In this document: piece after piece, positions 50,380 to 61,384 of the stretch | Layout: the number at the start of each line of letters is the position of its first letter | Position numbering within the stretch: position 1 is the first letter of the stretch | From: Lucinisca nassula | Taxonomy: Eukaryota > Mollusca > Bivalvia > Lucinida > Lucinidae | Assembly: GCA_963580285.1 (NCBI GenBank) | Contig: OY757010.1 | Location: 73,188,738 to 73,252,737 of the forward strand | DNA length: 64,000 nucleotides | Direction: 5' to 3' | The notes under the pieces: generated by a model | The model's database searches: none | Seen by the model: only the letters and a program-made list of their open reading frames with translations | Told to the model about the DNA's origin: nothing | Translations under genes and position numbers: made by a program

Positions 50380-52545
50380 CTAAGGCATGGAGTAAATCAG
50401 TCTGCTGACTGCCAGTCTGAATGATTCAATATCTGGCAGTAATGCTATGTTTGGCGGCAGTCCATTCCACTGGACAATGGCGAGGGGGAAAAAGAGTACT
50501 TGTAGTAGTCGGCAACTGCATGGATCTGTCTGAAAGCTAGCGGTTGTGACTTTGAATGTCGTGTCGATACCTGGGAATGCACAACGTATGATGGTAGTGG
50601 CACTGCTACAAGACTGTGCACTATTTTATAAAACAGACATAATCTAGCATCAGTACGCCTATCCTCGAGAGACCGCAACCCAAGCTCGCCCAACATGCTT
50701 GAAACACTGTCATACGGGGAGAAACGACTCAGAGTCCAACGTGCCGCCCTTCTCTGGACCATTTCTATCCTATGCATGTTTGATTTAGTATAGGGGCTCC
50801 AAACAGGGGATGAGTACTCAAGTACTGGGCGTACTAGGGTTTTATAAGCAACTTCCCTGGTACCTCGGTCTTTTGTGCGAATGTTTCTTCTAAGGAAGCC
50901 CTTAGTTTTGTTTGCTGAGGTTACCGTGTTCTGGATGTGATCATTCCAGGTCAAGTGATCGTTTATTGTCACTCCAAAGTACTTGGAACTACCTACTGAT
51001 TCAAGGTGTTTTCCATATAGAGTGTACTGAGAGAGGATTACGGTCTTGGAGCGTGAAACATATATAACTGTGCACTTGCTGGGATTAAATTCCATGTCCC
51101 AATTGAACGACCATTCTCCTAACCTGTCAAGATCTTCTTGAAGTATTTGGCTTGTTCAAGGTTTGAAACGGCCAGATAGACCGCAGTGTCGTCGGCAAAT
51201 AACCTTACCTTTGACTTGCTATATGATCTGGAAAGTCGTTTATGAACACCAAAATAAAATTGGTCCCAACACTGATCTTGTGGTACGCCTGAGGTTACCG
51301 ATACCTGAGAAGACTTCTCACCCTCCAAGACAACAGTCTGTGATCTATTTGCAAGGAAGGCTTTGATCCAATGAAGAACATGCCCATGAATGCCATAGCG
51401 GTGAAGCTTAAGTAGCAGTTTTTCATGGTTGACCTTGTCAAATGCCTTGCTAAAATCTAGCAGAATGAGGTCAGTCTGCTGGCCCGCTATAGCATTCCGG
51501 GATAAGTCCTCCATCAGCATCACCAACTTTGTGTCTCACAAGACCTCTTGGACCTGAACCCATGCTGAAGGTCATATAGTAGTTGATGAGAGTCCAAATG
51601 GGTTACAAGGTTTGAAGCAACTATGTGCTCTAGGACTTTGCAAAGTATACATGTTAACGATATGGGCAATACTTTTGTCACCTTTCTTGAACAAATGGCA
51701 CACAATTGCATCATTCTAATCACTAGGGACTCTACCAGTCACAATAGACCTTTGAAAAATGACGTTCAACATGGGGGCAATCATCTCACGGAGTTCCTTT
51801 AGCACAAGGGGCTTCAGTTCGTCCGGACCTGCTTCCTTATGGGGATTTAAGTCCTTCAACAATTTCAGTATTCCATTTTCAGACGCTTCAATATCAGGCA
51901 TGACAGGCTGGGTATTTATAAGATTTGTGGGGACAGATTTGCTGTCCATTTTACCTGCATCGACCAATGCCTGGACCACCATCTGAGCGAGACTGCTGAG
52001 TGCCAGGGGTGTTTTGGGTGTGAGTACTGATTGGAATTGGCTATTTATGATATTGGCCTTGTCTTTGCTCTCAGTGTAAAGCTTACCATCCTTGTTAAGG
52101 GAGGATATACCTCTAGAGTCATTTTTGACCTTCTGAGCATGGTACAGAGCTTCTTAGCTGAGTGTGAATACTTACCAGGTTCTGAAGCATCTTCTGTCTT
52201 CCTGATTCCAAGTATTTCCTGTAAATACAGGTTGTGGGCAAGATTCAGTTTACCTTTTACCTGGTGCCTCATTTGGACAAATTCCTCCCTTTCTTTAGGG
52301 GTCCTGCGTCTCTTGTACTTTTGATAGAGGCTGTCCCTTTTTTTCTCATGCTGCGCCGAATATCTTGTTATCCAAGGAAGAGATACCTTACTACTGATGG
52401 TTGTCTTAGGGACAACTTTGTCAGTACCATCCTGGAGTGCATTTTTAAAGTCCAGCCAATATTTGTTGACAGACTTTGATTCATGATCTTCCATGAACGA
52501 TTCATGAAAATTGCTAATGTGGCAAGAAAGTGCTTCCCAGTCAGC
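50380..52545 (-). pseudogene. LINE L2: reverse transcriptase part
   Basis: Jockey-superfamily (CR1/Rex-like) RT. Order on the minus strand: ADWEALSCHISNFHESF (linker), LKELREMIAPMLNVIF, YDLQHGFRSKRSCETQ, LLDFSKAFDKVNHEKLLLKL (motif A), SVTSGVPQ (motif B), VRLFADDTAVYL (catalytic FADD), MEFNPSKCTVIYVSRSK, YFGVTINDHLTWNDHI and the C-terminal VQRRAARWTLSRF. It ends NIALLPDIESFRLAVSRL at 50380-50382 in a shifted frame. Frameshifts occur after SGVPQ, before VRLFADD, near 50490 and around 51530-51720. Not functional. Confidence 0.9.
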
Positions 52546-52548
52546 TTT

Positions 52549-54660
52549 TTAGCTCACCGTCACGTAGTGACGAGGTGAGCATTTGGGATCACTTTTTGTC
52601 CGTCGTCCGTCGTGCGTGCGTGCGTGCGTCCAAGCGTGCGTGCGTAAACAATTTCTTCAAACGACATCTCCTCCTAAACCACTGATCAGATTTTGACCAA
52701 ACTTCACAGGAATGATCCTTGGGTGGTCTCCTTTCAAAGTTGTTCAAATTGTTCTGGTCCGTTGCACATCTAGGTCAAAGGTGACAAAAATAGATTTTTT
52801 TCACCGAAAACTTAAAAAATCTTCTTCTCTGAAACCACAAGGCCCAGGTCTTTGATGCTTCATCTAGTGGACCCCTTCCAAGATTGTTCAAATTATAGTG
52901 CTTGGGCAAAAAATGCCCACGCCCCGGGGCCCTTTGGTTTTACATAGGCTTATATAGGGAAAATCTTTAAAAATCTTCTTCTCTGAAACCGCAAGGCCCA
53001 GGACTTTGATATTTAGAATGAAGCTTCATCTAATGGACCTCTACCAAGATTGTTCAAATTATAGCCCTTGGGCAAAAAATGACCCCGCCCCGGGGCCCTT
53101 TGGTTTGACATAGACTTATATAGGGAAAATCTTTAAAAATCTTCTTCTCTGAAACCACAAGGCCTAGGTCTTTTATATTAGATATGAAGCTTCATCTAAA
53201 GGACCCCTAACAAGATTATTCAAATTATAGTGCTGAGGCCAAAAATGTCCCCGCCCCGGGGCCCTTTGGTTTAACATAGGCTTATATAGGGAAAATCTTT
53301 AAAAATCTTCTTCTATGAAACCACAAGGCCCAGGACTTTGATATTTGGTATGAAGCTTCAGCTAGTGGACCCCTGCCATGATTGTTCAAATTATAGTGCT
53401 GGGGCAAAAAATGCCCCCGCCCCGGGGCCCTTTGGTTTTACATAGGCTTATATAGGGAAAATCTTTAAAAATCTTTTTCTCTGAAACCGCAAGGCCCAGG
53501 ACTTTGATATTTGGTATGAAGCTTCTTCTAATGGACCTATACCAAGATTGTTCAAATTATAGCCGTTGGGCCAAAAATGCCTCCGCTCCGGGGCCCTTCG
53601 GTTTGACATAGACTTATATAGGGAAAATCTTTAAAAATCTTCTTCTCTGAAACCACAAGGCCTAGGTCTTTTATATTTGGTATGAAGCTTATTCTTAAGG
53701 ACCCCTACCAAGATAATCTTTAAAAAATCTTCTTCTCTGAAACCGCAAGGCCCAGGACTTTGATATTTGGTATGAAGCTTCATCTAATGGACCTCTACCA
53801 AGATTGTTCAAATTATAGCCCTTGGGCCAAAAATGCCCCCGCTCTGGGGCCCTATGGTTTTACATAGACTAATATAGGGAAGATCTTTAAAAATCTTCTT
53901 ATCTGAAGCCACAAGGCCTGGGTCTTTGATATTTGGTATGAAGCTGCATCGATTGGACCTCTATCAAGATTATTCAAATTATAGCCCTGAGACCAAAAAT
54001 GTCCCCGCTCTAGGGCCCTTTGGTTTTACATAGACTTCTATAGGGAAATCTTTAAAAATCTTCTTCTCTGAAACTGCAAGGCCCAGGCCTTTGATATTTG
54101 GTATGGAGCTTAGAATTTGTGGGAAAGTAACTGTCCTTATGGCCTTCCTTTGTTTAGGTTTCCATTATGGTCTGGTCGCTTAATGTTTGTGTTTCTTTCC
54201 CTTTGGTGTCTTTGGTGGGTGGAGTAAGTTAATTGTATCGATTATTGATCTTTGTTTTACTTCTACTTTATCTAGTGGACCTCTACCAAGATTGTTCAAA
54301 TTATAGCCCTGGGGCCACAAATGCCCCCACCCCGGGGTCGTTTGGTTTTACATAGATTTATATAGCTCCAGGGCCATTTGGTTTTGTATAGGCTTATGTA
54401 GGGAATGTCTTTAAAAAATCTTCTTCTCTGAAACCGCAAGGCTCAGTTCTTTGATATTTGATGTGTAGCTTCATCTAGTGGACCTTTGCCAAGATTGTTC
54501 ACATTAGAGCCTTTGTTGATGTTTGGTATGAAGCTTCACCTTTAAGACACCCCTCAACATTATGCACATTAAAGCCCCAGGGCCAATAATGGCCCTCTCT
54601 GGGGCCCACTTGTTACACTATGGATCAGGTGAGCGATCCAGGGCCATCATGATCCTCTTG
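52549..54660 (+). mobile_element. 2.1-kb AGCTCACC...GGTGAGCG element inserted in LINE L2
   Basis: Begins TTAGCTCACCGTCACGTAGT and ends CAGGTGAGCGATCCAGGGCC...CCTCTTG, the typical ends of an abundant bivalve repeat. TTT on both sides (52546-52548, 54661-54663). Removing it with one TTT restores the LINE frame MPVYKADWEAL. The inside has CGTGCGTG repeats (52600-52650) and about ten units of a 165-180-bp array (GGCCCAGGACTTTGATATTT, CCAAGATTGTTCAAATTATA, GCCCCGGGGCCCTTTGGTTT). No ORF. The transposon class is not clear to me. Confidence 0.85.
54115..54270 (-). repeat. Dispersed repeat inside the 2.1-kb element
   Basis: Reverse-complement relative of the 47500-47895 family (GGAAAGTAACTGTCCTTATG, CCCTTTGGTGTCTTTGGTGG, TTAATTGTATCGATTATTGA). 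It splits one array unit, so it arrived later. Confidence 0.7.
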
Positions 54661-54663
54661 TTT

Positions 54664-55755
54664 GTAAACTGGCATAACCCTGGGTTTCTGAGGCAATGTT
54701 TGTGGTTTGATGCTCACTTCAGTGTAAACAATGTCATGGTCCAAAAGACCAGGCATGATTACAACTTTGTTTATACGTGTTTGGCGATTTGTTAAAAATA
54801 GGTCAAGTACATTCTCATACCTGGTTGGTTCTGTAACCATTTGTGTCAGATGTAGGTCTGCAAGCATATCCGCAAAGTCATTGTAAAGAGTAAGGTACTT
54901 ACAATCCCGCTTCAGTGTGGGTACATTATCATCCCATGAAAATTTAGGCATGTTGAAATCCCCTAGCAGCCAAACATGGCCATTTACTTGGTTGATCCTT
55001 TCAAACGATATACGGAGTTGTTCCATACTAACGCTGTCAGACTCGTGTGATCTATAAAAAGCTGCAATATCGAGTGATTTAGAACCTACTCTCTCAACTT
55101 TAACCCAGAGTATTTCGCATTCCGTCTCAAACTGTACTACTCTGTGTGCAATATATCTCTTGCTTACCAAGACGAGAACTCCTCCACCCCTAGTTGATGT
55201 GTCCCGTTTAAACATCTCATATCCAAGGTCTTCTGGAACTATCTATGCATTGTAATTATCTGGGAGAAGCCAGGTCTCTGACCCTATCACTGCGTCAGAG
55301 TCCACCTGGTTTAGTAAAGCATGAAACTCATCCCTTGTTTGAGGGCTGGTGAGAGAACGAACATTTATGTTCACTACTTTCAACATGGCATGCCTTTGGC
55401 AAGGGGCCTGTTTGTTTCCACGACAACGCGTCCGGGATGGACAGTCACTCTCAGATCCTGAATCCAAAGATTCAGGCTCTGGGGACAGGACACTGAAACT
55501 ATTTGAGGACTCAAAGGAAGAAAGTGGTATGTAAGTTACTGAAACAGAATGATTGGGTGACCCACACGCTGTGCAGACCCAAGAAAAATCAAGATTGTAG
55601 GTATGGAAAGCATATATGCCATCTTCCATATTTTGACAAAGCGGATGAAACCACTGTAAACATTTGTCACAGAGTATTCCAAGATCGTCCACCTCCAGAC
55701 CACATGAACCGCATGGTGCTGGACTACTAGAGTCACTAGACTGCAGGTCAGTCAT
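54664..55755 (-). pseudogene. LINE L2: PHD finger and endonuclease part
   Basis: From ATG at 55755. Residues about 15-64 form a PHD-type C4HC3 zinc finger (CGSCG, CDKC, HPLC, CTAC). An apurinic-type endonuclease domain follows: VVNINVRSL, GSETWL (catalytic E), LLGDFNMPKFSW, and LLDHDIVYTE in the place of the usual SDH motif. A TAG at 55243-55245 interrupts the frame between NYNA and IVPEDLGYEM. The frame is otherwise open to the 2.1-kb insertion, so a single ORF once ran PHD-EN-RT. Confidence 0.9.
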
Positions 55756-56124
55756 GGTATGTACGAGAATACATGCAAATGCAAGAATTTTTAATGAAAT
55801 AACGAGTCATGTTTTCAAGTGAACAAACACAGTTTAAGCCACCTACACCACGGTACTGGTAATTACCAAAACGAAACCAAAATACTGGAACGAAGCCCAA
55901 AGACCGAAACGGACTATAAAAATATAGGGAATTAATCCAATTTTTATTTTTGGCAATAATTTACCGCTTTGTTAAGGTATTTTAGTAAATGAAACGCACA
56001 TAGGCATACTAAATACACAACTGAAATAATTTTGATGATGTGGTCTGAGCTGAAAATCACGTTTACAAGCGAAATCGCAATAAGCATGGGTTATTATGTT
56101 ATTATGTAAAACATTCATACATCT
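55756..56124. other. LINE L2 5-prime flank, unrecognised
   Basis: May include the LINE 5-prime UTR. No recognisable features. Confidence 0.4.
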
Positions 56125-56460
56125 ATCTATCTTCTTATACTGAGTCGGTCATATTTCGCCCTTACCTCAGTTGAATAGGCGCCAAAATTTAGAATTTAGC
56201 TGAAACAAAAGAAGAGTGGCTTGATGCGTCCTTAAAACCATTTACAATCTGCACAACAGATTTATCCTAAAACGCATACCTCTGAGTCTCAATCTTACAC
56301 TGTACGGGCTTTGAACTCTTCTGCGGACTTGGCATTCACCACAGAGGAGGGAAGACTATTTCATTGAGGAATAGTTCTAGGAAAGAAGGAGTCCTTCATG
56401 GCATCGTTATAGGACTGGTACCTATGATATTGTGAGTTGTTTACTTCTGATGCCATTCTA
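56125..56460 (-). mobile_element. LINE remnant: last codons and GATA-tailed 3-prime UTR
   Basis: The minus-strand frame QYHRYQSYNDAMKDSFFPRT, then SSVVNAKSAEEFKART, is the classical C-terminus of Jockey/CR1-like ORFs (DSFFPRTIxxWNxLPxxVVxAxSxEEFKA). A 3-prime UTR with TTATCAG-free AT-rich sequence and a GATAGATAGAT tail follows. Related to 25418-25640. Confidence 0.75.
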
Positions 56461-56686
56461 TTGCAAGGATAAAAAAATCGAACCTATCTTTATAAATAGA
56501 CACTGTATCAGAGTGTATCTTATTAGACAGTCAGAAGGAATATTTCATACTGGGAATCGAAACATAAAAGAAAACCTTTTGAATTAGATAATAATCTTTT
56601 GACTCTATTTCATACGTTTCAACAAATCTTAACTAAGCTACAATTTTTAACAAATTTATCACATATCACATAAATGATTTGACAGT

Positions 56687-56970
56687 ACGAAAACACGTCT
56701 ATACAAAATATATTGGAAATTTTACCACCAAAAAGTGAAAGAAATTCTGATATAAAATTCTGATATTTTCCATATTTCTGCTCCAAACTTAGATTGTGAG
56801 AACGCGTTAGAACCGCCTCGGCGTTTAAGGATACCTCTGTTATGCAGATTGCTCAAATTTATGTTTTGAGCAGCAATAAGGATAATATAATATACCCCTG
56901 GAACCCCAGTTTTCCTATGTAAAAGTGGGGTTGAATGGGGTCAAAATTATATAGGCATGTTTCCATATGA
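56687..56970. mobile_element. M1 MITE, decayed core
   Basis: Ends AGTACGAAAACACGTCTATA and ATAGGCATGTTTCCATATGA. The left K1 arm is present (GAACGCGTTAGAACCGCCTC); the right arm is replaced by unrelated bases. Confidence 0.8.
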
Positions 56971-56989
56971 TTGTCACCACTTTTGCCGC

Positions 56990-57090
56990 CCCCGCCCATC
57001 GGGCCTTTGAGAAATGAATGGGCTGCATGATGCTTCCACATAGAGCTGAAACCGACCGCATACGAGTACTGGTCAACCACTTAGAGGATC
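56990..57090 (+). mobile_element. S1 SINE, 5-prime part only
   Basis: GCCCCCGCCCATCGGGCCTT through CTTAGAGGATCTAA, then replaced by the dispersed repeat at 57095. Truncated at the 3-prime side, so the second repeat or a deletion removed the tail. Confidence 0.8.
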
Positions 57091-57094
57091 TAAA

Positions 57095-57475
57095 AATATA
57101 AGTGAAGGCAGTAACCAGGAATCGATACAATTAACCCACAGCTCCAATCAGAGCCACCAAAGGGAAAGAAGCACAAACATGAAACAACAGACCCTAATGG
57201 AAACACCAATTGCGCAAAGCCAAAAGGACAGTTACTTTCCCACAAAATGGCCAATAGGCTATCCAAAATAAAATAACATTAGCGACACAAACACCCAAAG
57301 ACAAACCATAACAAAAATAAACCGCTACAGAAGAACCGCCTTGGAACGGTCAGCGGAAACGAATTCCACTGGGGGGCTTAAATCGATTTTACGTGGTCAC
57401 AACCCTCGCCCTTACTTCCGTCGCGATTAAGACAAATAATTTGTTCAGTCCGGATGAAGGCCTCCTAACTCAAAG
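57095..57475. repeat. Dispersed repeat, copy of 47500-47895
   Basis: Same order of blocks (CAGTAACCAGGAATCGATAC ... GATGAAGGCCTCCTAACTC). By eye a little over 95 percent alike. Confidence 0.8.
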
Positions 57476-57719
57476 AATAAACCAACCAAAACAAAGAATA
57501 GATCACCCTAAAATATTAACATAGTGACTAAACCATCGCGTACTGGGTCCAAAAGATGTCGGGTAATGTCAAAGAAGGCAGATCCTTATACTGCTCCTCT
57601 TGGACCTGGATCTCTATGCTTGTCAAAAATGTTATGAGAAGGCTCTTTGGATTTTAAAAACCTTGTACATGCCATTGACATCAGTCACAACTTTACCGGT
57701 AAATACTGCAACATTGTGT

Positions 57720-58053
57720 GTGTGTGTGTGTGAATTCGGGTTTAACGTCGCTTTCAACAATTTTTCAGTCATATCACGACGGTGTCTGGTTGCGACAGGG
57801 AGCTCAATGCTCACGTTATAGTGCTGCCTCACTGAAGTATCATGTCCCAGATACATTACATGATACCACACTCAGTCACATTATCCTAACACTGGATCGA
57901 CCAGTCCTAGCTCTACCCCATAAATCTGAGTGCCAAGCGAGGAGCAGCTAGTACCATTTTTAACGATTTTGGTATGTCGCGGCCCGGGATCGAACCCGAG
58001 ACCTCCCGTTCCCCGGAGCGGACACTCTACCAACTGAGCTATCGGGGCCGGTA
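57720..58053 (-). mobile_element. S5 SINE, full length with tRNA-like head, 11-bp duplication
   Basis: On the minus strand: CCGGCCCCGATAGCTCAGTT (A box), GGGTTCGATCCCGGG (B box), a central body, the tail TATGACTGAAAAATTGTTGA, AAGCGACGTTAAACCCGAA and a (CA)n end. CAACATTGTGT at 57709-57719 and 58054-58064. The head cannot fold as a true tRNA (the anticodon and acceptor stems do not pair). The layout resembles RUDI-type bivalve SINEs. Confidence 0.92.
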
Positions 58054-58470
58054 CAACATTGTGTAAGAAACCAGCAAACTGATAAGCCTTACAGCTGACC
58101 AGTACAAGTCATCAACAGGCAATAAAAGTCAGATTAATGGGTATTTCTGTGGAGTAACTGATTAAGCATTTAGATAGCTGGGGTTGGTCTTTAACATACT
58201 CGTATGTGATGCTTTTTTTTCTTTGTCTTTATCAACTAGAAATGTGTCAGCATGACACCGATGTCCCCGCACAGGGGTCAGCATCACCAGGAAACAAGCA
58301 TTTTGCAAAAAGATGAAGATGAAAAATAATTGGCATATTGTAAATTACTCAAACTTGACCTAGTTTCATGATTATATAAAATATGAATTCAGTGTAAATT
58401 AACAATATAATAATGATTTCAAAAGATATCTAACACAAGCTACTTTTATGTGTAATAAATGTAAAGTTTA
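58054..58470. other. Unrecognised non-coding sequence
   Basis: No element recognised. Confidence 0.45.
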
Positions 58471-60600
58471 AAAAAACGGGCCATTGCTCCCAGAATAACT
58501 GATGGATTTTAACAGAAATCAAACTTGATCTGCATTTTGTGAGGCTACATTAAAAATCAAATACAAAAATAAATGTAAGAGCTAGGGCGATGGCAAAGTT
58601 TTCTAAAAATAGCCAGTGACTTTGACCTTGAGGTCAGGACTCTGAAAGTCAAACTTGTGAGAGAAATTATCATATGCAACATTATTAAGATCCATGAATA
58701 AATGTAAGCGCAGGAGCGATGACAATGTCTTTCTAAAAATAGACAATGTGACCTTGACCTTGAGTACAGGACCCTTAGAGTCAATCTCACTCGAGATATT
58801 ATCGTTTGCAAAAATTGTGTGAAATGAAATTAAATCCATCAATAAATGTAGGCGCTATGGATGAATCCAATGTTTTGACACGTGACTTTGTTTACTTTTC
58901 ATTGCGAATGCGTGAATTATTCCCCTTGAAATCCGACATGGGTTACCGTTCTTCGTGATTGGCAAAAAGCGTCTGGCTGTATAACACACTGCAAATTGGG
59001 GTTCTGTTCCGCGTTTATTTCATTGACTATCGAATTACACTATAAATGTGTACTTGAATATATTCTAGCACTAAGTCATACATTTTCTGCTTTGGATCAT
59101 TAGTTATTCGCATTTTTATTAAAACAAAACTAAGACCATCCCGCCTGGTTACCTCCGTAAATATGAAAAAAAATATCTCATAAACAGTCCCGTTTCTTCT
59201 AGTTATCATTAATTACATGTCCAAGCTTAGACAAGTCTATTTTATTTGTTTAAAGGTCAAGATTGTCGTTTCAAACCCAAATAAAAGACATGCTTACAGA
59301 AAATGAAATTGTGCTTACAACGGCGCTAAATGGCGAAAGACGTTTTTTGCCAAGCACTGGTAAGTCCCGGCAAATAGTATGACTGGGTGATGACGTATCG
59401 TTTGGATGTGTCTGTAGCAATGACAACGTTTTTCTAAAATAGCCAGTGACCTTGTCCTTGAGTCCCAGATCTGGAAGTCAAACTCGCTCGATATATCATC
59501 ATACCAGACATTAATGTGAAGTTATATTAAAATCCATCAATAAATGAAGGCGATAGAGCGACAACAAACGTTTTCTAAAACTAGCAATACTGACCTTGAC
59601 CTTGAGCCCAGGACCCTGAAATTCAAACTCGCTCTAGATATCATCATACCCAATATTTGTGTGCAATAAATAATGGTGCTGGAGCAGCGCCAAGTTTTTC
59701 TAAAATAGCCACAGTGACCCTGACCTTGAGCCGCGGACCCATAAAATTCGAACTCGCTTGGGATATCACCATACCCAACATTTGTGTGAAGCTTTATTAA
59801 AATTCACCAATAAATGTAGGCACTAGAGCGATGACAATGTTTTTCTAAAACTAGCCATAGTGACCTTGACCTTGAGGACATGACCGAGAAAATCAAACTC
59901 GCTCGAGATATTATCATAAGCAGCATTTGTGTGAAGCTATATTGAAATCCATTGATAAATATAGGCACTAGAGTGACAATTTTTTCTAAAAATAGCCAGT
60001 GACCTTGATCTTGAGGCTATGGCCTTGAAAGGCAAACTCACTCAAGATATTATCATAAGCAACATTCGTGTTAAGTTATATTAATATCCGTCCATAAATG
60101 TAGGCACTAGTGCAATGACAAAGTTTTTCTAAAAATAACTACAGTGACCTTGACCTTGATGCCATGATCTTGAAAGTGATAAGCAACATGTGTTTGAAGT
60201 TATATTAAAATGCGTTAATAAATGTAGGCGTTAAAGCGATGACAAAATTACGTACGTTCGGGACAACTGCTTAATCCCCATCACAACTTCGTTGTGCAAC
60301 GCGATAAAAGGGGTTCTAACTCTCATAATTATCGGCGGACTTTACCCGAAATTGAACTTAACCTGCATTTTATGGTAATATACCTGTGTATGAAATTTAA
60401 ATCTAATCCACCAAGGTTTTCAAAAGATATCGCATGGAAACCATTTTTCAAATAAAAAAAAAGTTGGAAAAGGGCCATAACTCTCATAATAATTAATCGA
60501 TTTTACTCAAAATCTAACTTGACCTGTATATTGTGATTATATGCATGTGTATAAATATCAATCCAATCTATCAAGGCTCTCAAAAGATATCGCACGTAAA
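58471..60600 (+). repeat. Array of about 10 diverged units with TGACCTTGACCTTGAG
   Basis: Units of about 140-190 bp share AATAAATGTAGGCRCTAGAG, GACAATGTTTTTCTAAAAATAG, CAGTGACCTTGACCTTGAG, CAAACTCGCTCGAGATATTATC and CAACATTTGTGTGAAGTTAT. The ends (58480-58560, 60300-60600) carry a second repeat (GGGCCATAACTCTCATAATAA, AACTTGACCTG). 58842-59400 is a non-array stretch within it. Confidence 0.8.
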
Positions 60601-60915
60601 CCATTTTTCATGTAAAAATAAGTTGAAATCAAAGTACTGAAAGTACTGAGGAAAGTTGATTTATGAGGTATATTCACCATGATAAAATGGTAGTGGTAGA
60701 TTAAACAGTTCTCTAAGTATCTTTTTGACAAGGTTGAAAAGGAGTTTAACCAGGTTCGACTAAGAAAAAAATTCCTGTTGCTTGTTATTGTCCTCGTGAC
60801 AATCACAGACCATCTGACTGGCGCCGACCCTGAACAAAATCTAGGTATTTGTTATTGATAGCACCCCTAAGATGTCAGAGCGGAACGTCAGAAGAAAATT
60901 CTGGACTGTGCTTGT

Positions 60916-61229
60916 TTGTTTGTATGTATGTTTGCTTGTTTTGAGGTTTAACATCCCCATCAACACTGACTAGGACATTTAGAGACGTTGCATCCAATTT
61001 TGTGGGACTTTCACCCAACACTAAAATGAAATGACATAATTATCAAGCCTGTCGCGCAATGAAACCAAATAGGCTTGTGGCATGGACGGTCCGATTCGCA
61101 CCACTTTGCCTGGGCAGGCTTAGATCCACTAAGCGGTTTACCAGTACTCATGTGCGGTCGATTTCAGCTCGGCGTGGAAGTATCTTGCAGTCCGTCTATT
61201 TCTTCAAGCCCTGATGGGCGGGGGCGGTA
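60916..61229 (-). mobile_element. S1 SINE, full length, 13-bp target duplication
   Basis: On the minus strand from TACCGCCCCCGCCCATCAGG to GTTAAACCTCAAAACAAGCA. GGACTGTGCTTGT at 60903-60915 and 61230-61242. Defines the S1 5-prime end best. Confidence 0.93.
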
Positions 61230-61384
61230 GGACTGTGCTTGTGCATTTGGCCATTGGCAAACAGAACCTTCATTATCAGACGCAACATAATGCGGTGTCC
61301 GATCAGATCTAATGTACCTGCTTAAACGAACAGTCCGATTCTCAGTTCATGACTATTCTCCAAACTTACATTCAGAGACGATCG

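Noticed and set aside
55503..55730. Plus-strand frame opposite the PHD finger
   Set aside because: Antisense shadow of LINE L2.
57977..58052. tRNA gene on the minus strand
   Set aside because: A and B boxes are present, but the acceptor and anticodon stems do not pair, and it is followed by a SINE body, tail and target duplication. It is the head of S5.
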